Assembly (NCBI GenBank): GCA_016191115.1
Contig: JACPPG010000044.1
Coordinates: forward strand, 62,001-126,000
Reading direction: 5' to 3'
Length of the DNA: 64,000 nt
Source: Planctomycetia bacterium
GTDB taxonomy: Bacteria > Planctomycetota > Planctomycetia > Pirellulales > JACPPG01
Part shown: positions 1 through 7,054 of the stretch, piece by piece
How the letters are laid out: each line of letters starts with the position of its first letter
Numbering within the stretch: position 1 is the first letter of the stretch
Position numbers and translations under genes: made by a program
Notes under the pieces: generated by a model
Told to the model about the DNA's origin: nothing
Database searches by the model: none
The model's input: the letters and a program-made list of their open reading frames with translations, nothing else

Positions 1-120
1 GATGGGGCCCCCTTTGCACGGGTCGCCACCACCGCCGGCGGCGAGAAGGGCAGCTAAAGCCCGGAGTTGGGCCTGTGCGCGGGGGCGAAAACCACGGATA
101 CTAATCGAGCTTTTGGATTG
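1..120 (+). rRNA. 23S ribosomal RNA, 3' end (partial)
   Basis: The segment around 100-118 reads GGATACTAATCGAGC, which matches the conserved end of bacterial 23S rRNA (the GGTACTAATCGA block just before the 3' terminus). The preceding 90 bases are GC-rich and have no convincing reading frame. The gene enters from the left edge, and the 3' boundary is estimated to within about 10 bases. No 5S rRNA can be seen in the next few hundred bases, so the operon appears to end here or the 5S gene is unlinked, as is common in planctomycetes. Identification rests only on the conserved terminal block. Confidence 0.6.
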
Positions 121-264
121 ACGTTCGGCCCGACATCGTCACCATAGGGGGCATGGTTAAACGGGTCCGGACCGCGTCGCGTGGCTGGATGAGTGTTCCG
201 CGGCGTACGCAGCGCGGCATTTTTTGACCTGACGGCGCGGGGCTTTCGACGGTACAAGACACAC

Positions 265-371
265 TAAGGATCGACCGAAAAATAACTTCCTGATTCTCTG
301 ACCCCTCATGGGTGCCCTCTCCCGCAAGGGGCGAAGGTATTGAGGAGAAGTTATTTTTCGGTCCATCCTAA
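265..371. mobile_element. MITE-like element, copy 1 (about 107 bp)
   Basis: The ends are inverted repeats of about 24 bases: AGGATCGACCGAAAAATAAC on the left matches the reverse complement of the right end with one mismatch (GATCG versus GATGG). The centre holds a second hairpin, CCCTCTCCCGC facing GCGAAGG. A near-identical copy lies at 44814-44921. There is no coding capacity. The element sits about 145 bases past the 23S rRNA end and upstream of the desaturase gene. It may be a non-autonomous transposon or a dispersed terminator-like palindrome. The target duplication could not be delimited. Confidence 0.75.
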
Positions 372-468
372 GCGTGGCCGGGCGCAACCTACCGGCCGGC
401 GCACCCGCCGCACTCGATTTCGCACCACGCCCGAACAATAAGTCGCCCATCTCCCTCAGGGAACCGCC

Positions 469-1539
469 ATGCCAGGCCAGATCGCCCCTCCCCTTGCGAC
501 TGACGAGCCTCGATCGTCCGCCCCATCGTGCGGACCGATCGACCTATTCTCGACGGGCGTCGTTCTACCGGACGCGCGTGGCGAAACCACCCGGCCGATC
601 GCCCTGCAGGTCCCAGCTAGCGTGGATCGCCACCGCGTGGCATGGGGATACGTAGTCGGCGTTTCGCTCTACCACGCGCTCGCGCTACTGGCATTGATTC
701 CTTGGCTCTTTAGTTGGACGGGCGTCGCCGCCGCCGTGGCGGGCCTGTACGTGTTCGGCACGCTGGGCGTGAATCTCTGCTTCCACCGTTTGCTGACGCA
801 CCGCAGCCTCGTCTGCCCTATATGGCTCGAACACTTCCTGGCGCTGTTGGGCGTGTGCTGCCTGCAAGACACGCCGGCCCGCTGGGTCGCCATCCATCGC
901 CTGCACCATCAGCACTCCGACGAGCGGCCCGATCCGCACACGCCCCTGGTGAACTTCCTGTGGGCGCACATGTGCTGGCTGTTCGTCGAAAACGACGAAG
1001 TGAACTCGATCAACACGTACGATCGCTATGCGCGCGACATCCTTCGCGATCCGTTCTACTTTCGGATGGAGCGGAATCTACTGTGGATGTGGATCAACAT
1101 GGCGCAGGTCGGATTGTTCTTCGCGGCGGGGTTCGTCGCCGGCCTGGCGGCCTTCGGCTCGGCGATGAGCGGCCTGCAACTGGGGGCGAGCCTGGTGGTG
1201 TGGGGCGTGTTCGTCCGCACCGTGGCCGTGTGGCACATCACCTGGAGCGTCAATTCGCTGTCGCACATCTGGGGCTATCGCACCTATGAGACCGGCGAGA
1301 ACAGCCGCAACAATTGGTTCGTGGCCCTGGTCAGCAACGGCGAGGGCTGGCACAACAACCACCACGCCGACCAGCGGAGCGCCGCCCACGGCCACTACTG
1401 GTGGGAGCTGGACGTCACGTATCTGACGATTCGACTTTTGAAAGCGGTCGGGCTGGCGCGCGACGTCGTGGCCCCGAACCGTCGTTGGCTCGCCCGCGCG
1501 GCCGTCGCCGCGAATGACGCGGAATCCGCCGCCAACTAG
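469..1539 (+). CDS. acyl-CoA/fatty acid desaturase (stearoyl-CoA 9-desaturase type)
   Basis: This is a membrane di-iron enzyme that puts a cis double bond into a fatty acyl chain, so a likely role is membrane fluidity control. All three histidine boxes are visible: HRLLTH (residues 106-111), HRLHH (143-147) and HNNHH (295-299), plus NSLSH near 262-266. This order and spacing is that of the front-end-free delta-9 family. Hydrophobic stretches at about 62-105, 119-131 and 208-255 fit the paired membrane helices. The length of 356 aa is normal, with an extra polar N-terminus of about 55 residues before the first helix. The ATG at 469 follows AGGGAACCGCC. No electron-transfer domain is fused, so a separate ferredoxin or cytochrome partner is inferred. 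Confidence 0.9.
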   Translation: MPGQIAPPLATDEPRSSAPSCGPIDLFSTGVVLPDARGETTRPIALQVPASVDRHRVAWGYVVGVSLYHALALLALIPWLFSWTGVAAAVAGLYVFGTLGVNLCFHRLLTHRSLVCPIWLEHFLALLGVCCLQDTPARWVAIHRLHHQHSDERPDPHTPLVNFLWAHMCWLFVENDEVNSINTYDRYARDILRDPFYFRMERNLLWMWINMAQVGLFFAAGFVAGLAAFGSAMSGLQLGASLVVWGVFVRTVAVWHITWSVNSLSHIWGYRTYETGENSRNNWFVALVSNGEGWHNNHHADQRSAAHGHYWWELDVTYLTIRLLKAVGLARDVVAPNRRWLARAAVAANDAESAAN

Positions 1540-1709
1540 CGCAAGCGCGGCCAGCCATCCTGTCGTCTCTGATTCTCTAGAGCGGCCAAGCGCAGGACCG
1601 CTGCCGCGGCGCTCCTAGCCGCTTTGCCGCGGTTTTGCTACCTTGAACGCCGCATGCTTGCCTGCGCCATCGCCAAGCGCATGGCCAATCGTTCCTGTTC
1701 CGGTCAGCC

Positions 1710-2144
1710 ATGGACACACGCCAGATCCACCGCGAGGACTTGAAGCCGGGCGAGTGCCTGTGCGACCACTGCTCGGCCAAGTGCTGCAAGTACTTCGCGT
1801 TGCCGATCGATACGCCCAAGACCCGCGAGGAGTTTGACTACCTGCGGTGGTACCTGCTGCACGACCAGGCGACGGCGTTCGTCGAGGACGGCAGTTGGTA
1901 CCTGCTCGTACACACGGTCTGCAAGCACCTGCGGCCGGACAACCGCTGCGGGATCTACAACGAGCGGCCGCAAGTATGCCGCGAGTATTCCACGACCAAC
2001 TGCGAATACGAAGACGACTGGGTGTACGAGCGTTATTTTGAAACGCCCGAGCAGGTCGACGAGTACGTCGAGGCCGTGCTGCCGCCGAAACGGAGACACA
2101 CCTTCCGCGGCCGGCGGCCCCCGCTATTGCCGATCATCGGTTGA
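1710..2144 (+). CDS. YkgJ-type cysteine cluster protein
   Basis: This small protein (144 aa) has the cysteine pattern of the YkgJ/UPF0153 family, a proposed Zn or Fe-S chelating fold of unknown function. Cysteines sit at 16, 18, 21, 25 and 26 (CLCDHC then CC), followed by VCKHL, RCGIY and QVCREY with a final NC. The block PQVCR with an upstream C.IY is the most recognisable family signature. There is no signal peptide, so it is probably cytoplasmic. It lies about 170 bases after the desaturase and 60 bases before hisS, on the same strand, but no functional link can be read from that. The start ATG at 1710 lacks a strong ribosome binding site. Confidence 0.75.
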   Translation: MDTRQIHREDLKPGECLCDHCSAKCCKYFALPIDTPKTREEFDYLRWYLLHDQATAFVEDGSWYLLVHTVCKHLRPDNRCGIYNERPQVCREYSTTNCEYEDDWVYERYFETPEQVDEYVEAVLPPKRRHTFRGRRPPLLPIIG

Positions 2145-2202
2145 AGGTGGCCGATGGCGCGCTGCGGCGCCACCGTGATGCCGGCCGAAAACGACGGCGC
2201 AA

Positions 2203-3591
2203 GTGGACGTCGCACGGGCGTCTCCCTTCAGGACCATCGACTTGAACCGCGCGAATCGCATCGAACCCAGGACGCTCAAGGGCTTCCGCGACTATCTGCC
2301 GCACATGATGATTCCGCGCGAGCGGATCATCGACACGTCCCGCCGCGTATATCGCTCCTACGGCTTCAGCCCCATCGACACGCCGGCGCTTGAGTACCTG
2401 GAGATCCTCACCGGCAAGGGGGGCGAGGAGACCGACAAGCAGCTCTACCGCTTTCAGGACCCGGGCGAGCGATGGGTCGGGATGCGGTTTGACCTCACTG
2501 TGCCCCTGGCGCGGTTCGTCGCCCAGCACATCGGCGAGCTGGGCACGCCTTTCAAGCGCTATCACATCGCCACGGTGTGGCGGGGCGAGAACACGCAGCA
2601 CGGCCGATATCGCGAGTTCATGCAGTGCGACTTCGACACGATCGGCACCAAGAGCGTCGCCGCCGACATCGAAACGGCCCTGGTAATGCACGATCTGTTG
2701 CGAGCCGTCGGCTTCGAGCAATTCCGCATCCACGTCAACGATCGCACCGTGTTGTCGGGGCTGCTGGAGAAGGTGGGGTTGGCTGCGCACTCCGCGCCAG
2801 TGCTGCGGGCGATCGACAAGCTGTCCAAGCTCGGCGCTGAGAAAGTCGCGAATGAGATGATCGCCACCGCCGGGGCGACTCCGCACCAAGCGGACGAAAT
2901 CCTGCAGATGGTCACGCTCACCGGCGGCAACCAGCGCGTGCTCGCCGCGCTTGAGCCCCTGGTCGCGGGCAACGCGACAGGCGAGGCCGGCGTGGCGCGG
3001 CTCCGCGAAATACTGGCCGCCACGGCGGCCGCGGGTGTGCCCGACGGGCGAATCGTTCTCGACGTGTCGATCGCCCGGGGTCTCGACTATTACACCGGCG
3101 TGGTTTACGAAACATTCCTCGAACAATTGCCGAAGCTGGGTAGCGTCTGCTCCGGCGGGCGATACGACAACCTGGCCGGGCTCTACACCGACCAGGAACT
3201 GCCCGGCATCGGCGCCTCGTTGGGCCTGGACCGGTTGCTGGCCGGGATGGAAGAACTAGAGATGATCGAGCGGGTCTCGACGCCGGCCGAGGTCTTTATT
3301 CCCTATTTCGCGGCGGACCAATTACACGCTTACCTGCGGCTGGCCGCGCAAGTCCGGCGGGCCGGTTTCGGCGCCGAGGTCTATCCCGAGGCGAAACGAC
3401 TGGGACAGCAACTAAAGTACGCCGACCGCCGCGGGTTCCGCGTCGCGCTCGTGATGGGCGAAAATGAGCTGGCCGAGAACGTCTGCCAGGTCAAACTGCT
3501 GGCGACTGGCGGGACGAGCACGGTTTCGCTCGCGGGCGATGCCGCGGACCTCATCGCCGAGCTGCGCCGCCTGCTGGCTGCGCCCGGATGA
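2203..3591 (+). CDS. hisS: histidine--tRNA ligase
   Basis: This class II aminoacyl-tRNA synthetase charges tRNA-His in the cytoplasm. Visible landmarks are the N-terminal LKGFRDYLP segment and motif 2 with WRGENTQHGRYREFMQCD. The histidine-specific signature is LDVSIARGLDYYTG, and motif 3 is GIGASLGLDRLL. The anticodon-binding domain takes up the last 100 residues (from about VEVFIPYF, with VALVMGENE). The length of 462 aa is typical for the bacterial/eukaryotic-like longer HisS. The proposed start is the GTG at 2203. It gives about 25 residues ahead of the conserved LKGFRD block, and a downstream start is possible because the first 20 residues are not conserved. Confidence 0.93.
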   Translation: MDVARASPFRTIDLNRANRIEPRTLKGFRDYLPHMMIPRERIIDTSRRVYRSYGFSPIDTPALEYLEILTGKGGEETDKQLYRFQDPGERWVGMRFDLTVPLARFVAQHIGELGTPFKRYHIATVWRGENTQHGRYREFMQCDFDTIGTKSVAADIETALVMHDLLRAVGFEQFRIHVNDRTVLSGLLEKVGLAAHSAPVLRAIDKLSKLGAEKVANEMIATAGATPHQADEILQMVTLTGGNQRVLAALEPLVAGNATGEAGVARLREILAATAAAGVPDGRIVLDVSIARGLDYYTGVVYETFLEQLPKLGSVCSGGRYDNLAGLYTDQELPGIGASLGLDRLLAGMEELEMIERVSTPAEVFIPYFAADQLHAYLRLAAQVRRAGFGAEVYPEAKRLGQQLKYADRRGFRVALVMGENELAENVCQVKLLATGGTSTVSLAGDAADLIAELRRLLAAPG

Positions 3592-3676
3592 ACCGCGAGC
3601 ATGTTGTCTTGCCTTTTTCGCATTTTCGTGCTTTGGTGACTCGATCAACAAGAGCCAACCTGCTCGGGGCCAAACC

Positions 3677-4177
3677 GTGAATCGGGATAACCACTACGAG
3701 GCGGCGTTCGAGGAGTTTCTCCGCGCCCGGCACGTGCCCTATGTCGCCGTCGACGAGGCGCGGCGCAGCCTGCTCGCGGAAACGTCGCTCAAAAGCCTCG
3801 ATTTCATCGTCTCATCGACCGCCGGCGACACGTGGCTGGTGGACGTGAAGGGGCGGCGCTTCCCTTCAGGCGAACAGAAACAGTACTGGAAGAACTGGTC
3901 CACGCGCGACGACCTGATCAGCCTGGCCCATTGGGAGAAGCTCTTCGGCGAGCGGTTTGCGGGCCTGTTTGTCTTCGCCTACAATGTGCACGGCGACCGC
4001 GCGCCCTTGCCGGCCGAGAAGCTTTTTGAGTTCCGTGGAGCGCTCTACGGCTTCGTGGCGATTCGGCTGGCCCACTACGCGGTCCACGCGCGGCAGATCT
4101 CGCCGCGGTGGGATACGGTGGCAATGCCGGTCGAGCAGTTTCGCCAGTTGGCGCGGCCGCTGGACGCGCTGTTGTGA
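3677..4177 (+). CDS. HYExAFE family protein
   Basis: This 166-aa protein opens with NRDNHYEAAFEEFL, the motif for which the planctomycete HYExAFE family is named. The next segment (DEARRSLL, LKSLDFIVSS, WLVDVKGRRFP) looks like a PD-(D/E)xK nuclease core: an acidic residue in LDFIV and a VDVKG strand, the D-x-K arrangement of that superfamily. A later stretch includes FAGLFVFAYNV. Function is unknown, and a nuclease-like fold is an inference from the D..DVK pattern. The start is taken at GTG 3677, directly ahead of the conserved motif, because the upstream open frame only overlaps hisS. It is followed 29 bases later by a small membrane protein gene on the same strand. Confidence 0.7.
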   Translation: MNRDNHYEAAFEEFLRARHVPYVAVDEARRSLLAETSLKSLDFIVSSTAGDTWLVDVKGRRFPSGEQKQYWKNWSTRDDLISLAHWEKLFGERFAGLFVFAYNVHGDRAPLPAEKLFEFRGALYGFVAIRLAHYAVHARQISPRWDTVAMPVEQFRQLARPLDALL

Positions 4178-4206
4178 GAAGATCGAATCCCGAAGAGTGT
4201 CAATCG

Positions 4207-4464
4207 ATGCGCCGTCGCCTCCTTCATGCCCTCCGCTGTGCCCTCGTCTGCGGGTGCTTCATTTCGCTCGCCGCCGCTTCGACGGTCGCGTGGGGACAAG
4301 CCGGCGTGGGCGGGGCGGGCGCCCCGAGCTTTGAGAAGACCGAGGGCGTCTCTTACGTCTTTCCGTATTTCATTGTCGCGATCGCGATCGGCTTTGGCAT
4401 CTTCTGCGTGGCCCGGTCCAGCCGCCGCGAAGATCCCCAAGCGAAAGACGGCGGACCCGTGTAG
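4207..4464 (+). CDS. small single-pass membrane protein
   Basis: This is an 85-aa protein with an N-terminal signal-like segment (MRRRLLHALRCALVCGCF then small residues to about 30). A Gly-rich extracytoplasmic stretch follows, then a strong transmembrane helix at about 48-67 (YVFPYFIVAIAIGFGIF) and a short charged tail. It matches the look of small planctomycete envelope proteins of unknown function, and I do not recognise the family. It follows the HYExAFE gene closely on the same strand and could be cotranscribed with it. The next gene is convergent. The start at ATG 4207 was chosen because translation from the upstream in-frame ATG would overlap the preceding gene and place a polar stretch before the signal. 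Confidence 0.55.
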   Translation: MRRRLLHALRCALVCGCFISLAAASTVAWGQAGVGGAGAPSFEKTEGVSYVFPYFIVAIAIGFGIFCVARSSRREDPQAKDGGPV

Positions 4465-4513
4465 GGATGAGGGGTTGGCGGTCAGGGGTTAGGGAATCAA
4501 AGTCCCCCGGGCT

Positions 4514-5263
4514 TCATCCCGCAGCGCCGCCAAGCAGGCTGCGCAGTTCGCGCGACAGGTCGGTGTACAGCGTCACGTCCGGCGCGCTGGGCGCGAATTG
4601 GTAGACGGCCTTTTGCACGTCGGTCGTGATCGCCACGAGCGTCGAGCACACGGTGCCGCGGTCGGCGCCGCGGAGCACGATCGTCCGCCCTGTCGCGGGA
4701 TCGGGCCCGTGGCCGCAAACCCGCGCTGCCACCGCCAAAAATGACGCCACGTCGTGCACGCCTCCGGCCGCGAACAGTTCCCGCGCGAACTGCTGCCGGG
4801 CATCGCCCGGATCGTTGGGCGGGCCGTTGGTCACGAGGTGCAGGCCCGGCGGAAGCGATGTTTGCCGCGGCTCGTCGCCGGCCTCGATGACGAACGCGGT
4901 CTGGGCGTCGGCGGCGACGAAGTTGGCGCCGGCATAGTGGCCCGCGGCCAATGCGCGCGTCGCAAGGTCGGCGGCTTCGACAGCCGAAGGGACTTCGAGC
5001 ATGTCGCGGCACAACAGGCCGCGCGACCGGGGCGCGACCGGGAGCGCGGACTTGGCCCGGTTCGTAACGGCCACCAGCACGCCCCGCGCGTTGATGCCCA
5101 ACCAGGTGCCTCCCGCCCGCACGTCGACCCCGGCCAGAAAGGGAGTGGCGTCTCCCTGGACGTGCGGGGGCAGGAAGGGCCGGTTGAAGAATTCCTCGCG
5201 GTTCGCGGCCACCAAAAGGGGCGCGTCCGAGACCGTTCGATAGTGGATCGCCAAGAGGCACAT
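4514..5263 (-). CDS. NRDE family protein (TANGO2-like)
   Basis: The 249-aa protein starts MCLLAI and carries AANREEFFNRP near residues 19-29. This is the Asn-Arg-Asp/Glu-Glu signature of the NRDE/TANGO2 family, whose Cys2 sits in the position of an Ntn-hydrolase nucleophile. Further conserved blocks are GGTWLGIN and a TN..SRG loop (VAVTNRAK, RSRGLLCRD). The family is cytoplasmic. Eukaryotic TANGO2 is linked to heme and lipid handling, but the bacterial role is unknown. The start at 5263 gives the conserved Met-Cys terminus. Translation could run on into the dispersed repeat upstream (5322-5475), and that longer start is an artefact. The gene is convergent with the small membrane protein gene. 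Confidence 0.8.
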   Translation of the reverse strand: MCLLAIHYRTVSDAPLLVAANREEFFNRPFLPPHVQGDATPFLAGVDVRAGGTWLGINARGVLVAVTNRAKSALPVAPRSRGLLCRDMLEVPSAVEAADLATRALAAGHYAGANFVAADAQTAFVIEAGDEPRQTSLPPGLHLVTNGPPNDPGDARQQFARELFAAGGVHDVASFLAVAARVCGHGPDPATGRTIVLRGADRGTVCSTLVAITTDVQKAVYQFAPSAPDVTLYTDLSRELRSLLGGAAG

Positions 5264-5321
5264 GGACCGGTTATTGTATCCGTGACAGTGAGGTTTTTCC
5301 GCCGCGCCAGGCGCTACGATC

Positions 5322-5475
5322 AGGGTCATTCTGTTTTTCAAAATGGCGAGGCGGGAAAATGGGACTGGCTCCGAGCACAAACAGCGCAAGCCCTTTCATA
5401 CCAACGCTGCGTCTCGGTGCCTGTCCCACTTTCCCGCCGGTGCGCCGCCGGCAAGCTTGAATCTGTGAACGGCCT
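5322..5475 (+). repeat. dispersed 155-bp imperfect palindrome, family 1, copy 1
   Basis: This is a full-length copy, starting AGGGTCATTCTG and ending GAACGGCCTT. The inner arms, GGCGGGAAAATGGGACTGGC and the reverse complement of the distal arm (GGCGGGAAAGTGGGACAGGC), pair over about 28 bases with only a few mismatches. The outer ends AGGGYCRTTC form a second inverted repeat. Other copies are at 22797, 37861, 39765 and 58829. It lies 58 bases upstream of the NRDE gene start and has no coding function. Confidence 0.85.
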
Positions 5476-5908
5476 TGCGCTGGTCGGGTCGTCAGTTCGT
5501 CATCTTATTCCTTCTCGGTGTGCTCTGAGTGCTCGGTGGCCAGTCCTTCTCCATTGCGTTTTGGGGCCGCGAAGTCGGCGCACACGCTACGCGCCGATTC
5601 GCCCAGCGTTTATAATGCCCAGGTGATTCGCCGCGAGCGCAAAAAAACAGAGGGCCCTTGCTCGCCGGGGCAAGGACCCTCATTTAGGCTGTCCGGCCAG
5701 TGTCGGCCGAAATCGGCCGGCGCTGTCCGGAGACCCACAGCCGTTTAGATGCTATCGGGTCACGCCCCCGAATGACTTTAGGCCCTACCCCCCGTACGGC
5801 AAAGACGGGCGCAATCGCCCGATGCCGGCAAACGTAGCGGCCTGCCGATCGACATAAACCGAATTCTTTCGCCAAACGCTCAAGCAGCCTCCCACCAAGG
5901 CCTCGCGG
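5476..5908. other. 433-bp leader/spacer before carA with palindromes
   Basis: No protein gene is visible here. A TATAAT box lies at 5611-5616 on the plus strand without a good -35, so a promoter for carA with a leader of nearly 300 nt is possible. At 5651-5681 the arms AGGGCCCTTGC and GCAAGGACCCT pair. Read on the minus strand this hairpin is followed by a run of seven T, the form of an intrinsic terminator. Between 5690 and 5760 there are further GC-rich palindromes, such as GTCGGCCGAAATCGGCCGGC. A structured RNA leader or an antisense small RNA would explain these signals, but neither is proven. Confidence 0.4.
5640..5681 (-). terminator. intrinsic-terminator-like hairpin facing left
   Basis: On the minus strand an 11-bp stem with one mismatch (AGGGTCCTTGC facing GCAAGGGCCCT) is followed by CTG and TTTTTTT. 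This is a good rho-independent terminator shape. No minus-strand gene is visible immediately to its right, where carA lies on the opposite strand. It therefore either ends a short antisense RNA or is a fortuitous palindrome in the carA leader. Confidence 0.45.
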
Positions 5909-7054
5909 ATGAACGACGCCCCTATCGCCAAGCTCGCGCTCGAAGACGGCACCGTTTTCCGCGGCACCTCGTTCGGCGCCACCGGCGAGGTCGACGGAGA
6001 GGTCTGCTTCAACACCTCGATGTCCGGCTACCAGGAGATCGTGACCGATCCCAGCTACCGCGGGCAGATCGTGACGATGACGTACCCTGAGATCGGCAAC
6101 TACGGCGTCAACCGCGAGGACGTCGAGAGCGGCCGCCCGCACCTGGCCGGCTTCGTCGTTCGCGAGCTGAGCCGGCGCACCAGCAATTTCCGCGCGGAAG
6201 GGGGCCTGCACGACTACCTCGCCGCCGCGGGCGTTGTCGGGCTCGCCGGCATCGACACGCGGGCCCTCGTGCGCCGCATTCGCACGCAAGGGGCAATGAA
6301 AGGCGTCCTCTCGACCGTGGACCTGGACGATGACAGCCTGGTGGCCAAGGCCCGCCGCAGCCCGGGACTGGTGGGCCGTGACCTGGTGAAGGAAGTCGTG
6401 CCCGAGCGAGCGGTGGCTTGGGACGAGAAGCTCAGCCCGTGGACCAGGCTCGATTCGGTGGGCGACTCTCCGCGGCCCACGTCGGACAAGCAACCGCATG
6501 TGATCGCACTCGACTACGGCATGAAGCGGAACATCGCCCGGCACCTGCAGGACCAAGGGTGCCGCGTCACGGTTCTTCCGGGCACGTGCTCAGCCCAGCA
6601 GGTCCTCGAACAGCGGCCCGATGGCGTGTTTCTTTCCAACGGTCCGGGCGACCCGGAGCCCCTCGCATACGCCATCACGACAATCCGCGGGATCTTGGGC
6701 CAGGTGCCGATTTTTGGCATCTGCCTGGGCCATCAACTCCTCTCGCTGGCCTGCGGCGCCAAGACGTTCAAGCTGAAGTTCGGACATCGCGGGGCCAATC
6801 AGCCCGTTTTGAACCTGGAGACGGGCATCGTCGAGATCACCGCCCAAAACCACGGCTTCGCCGTGGAAGAGGAGTCGCTGCCTGCGGCACTCGAGGTCAC
6901 GCACCGCAACCTGAATGACAATACGATCGAGGGCGTGCGGCACCGCGAGCTGCCGGCATTCAGCGTGCAGTACCACCCGGAAGCATCCAGCGGCCCGCAC
7001 GACAGTCACTACCTGTTCCGCCGCTTCCGCGAGATGCTGTCAGCCGTCGAATAG
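5909..7054 (+). CDS. carA: carbamoyl-phosphate synthase small (glutaminase) subunit
   Basis: This class I glutamine amidotransferase releases ammonia from glutamine for carbamoyl phosphate, the precursor of arginine and pyrimidines. The N-terminal CPSase_sm domain spans about 5-150 (LEDGTVFRG, CFNTSMSGYQEI, TYPEIGNYGVN, GLAGIDTRALVR). The GATase domain follows, with SNGPGDPEP near 243-251, the nucleophile Cys272 in GICLGHQ, and the His/Glu pair in HPEASSGPHDS. The 381-aa length is standard. carB is not in this window, so the operon is split. The gene is convergent with the GAP1-like gene, and the two coding regions overlap tail to tail by 15 bases. Confidence 0.95.
   Translation: MNDAPIAKLALEDGTVFRGTSFGATGEVDGEVCFNTSMSGYQEIVTDPSYRGQIVTMTYPEIGNYGVNREDVESGRPHLAGFVVRELSRRTSNFRAEGGLHDYLAAAGVVGLAGIDTRALVRRIRTQGAMKGVLSTVDLDDDSLVAKARRSPGLVGRDLVKEVVPERAVAWDEKLSPWTRLDSVGDSPRPTSDKQPHVIALDYGMKRNIARHLQDQGCRVTVLPGTCSAQQVLEQRPDGVFLSNGPGDPEPLAYAITTIRGILGQVPIFGICLGHQLLSLACGAKTFKLKFGHRGANQPVLNLETGIVEITAQNHGFAVEEESLPAALEVTHRNLNDNTIEGVRHRELPAFSVQYHPEASSGPHDSHYLFRRFREMLSAVE

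Noticed and set aside
121..468. Possible 5S rRNA gene after the 23S end
   Set aside because: No conserved 5S loop sequence (such as CCGAAC with GGTAG) can be seen before the desaturase gene. Only the MITE-like element is present.
4466..4513. GGGGTTAGGG-type words after the small membrane protein gene
   Set aside because: Similar words near 61835 and 63227 are short and irregular, with no inverted-repeat structure, so no element could be defined.
5264..5389. Longer N-terminus for the NRDE protein, and similar extensions starting MRCLCSEPVPFSR
   Set aside because: The same peptide appears at the frame starts near copies 1, 2, 3, 4 and 5 of the family-1 repeat, so it is repeat sequence in translation and not a conserved leader.
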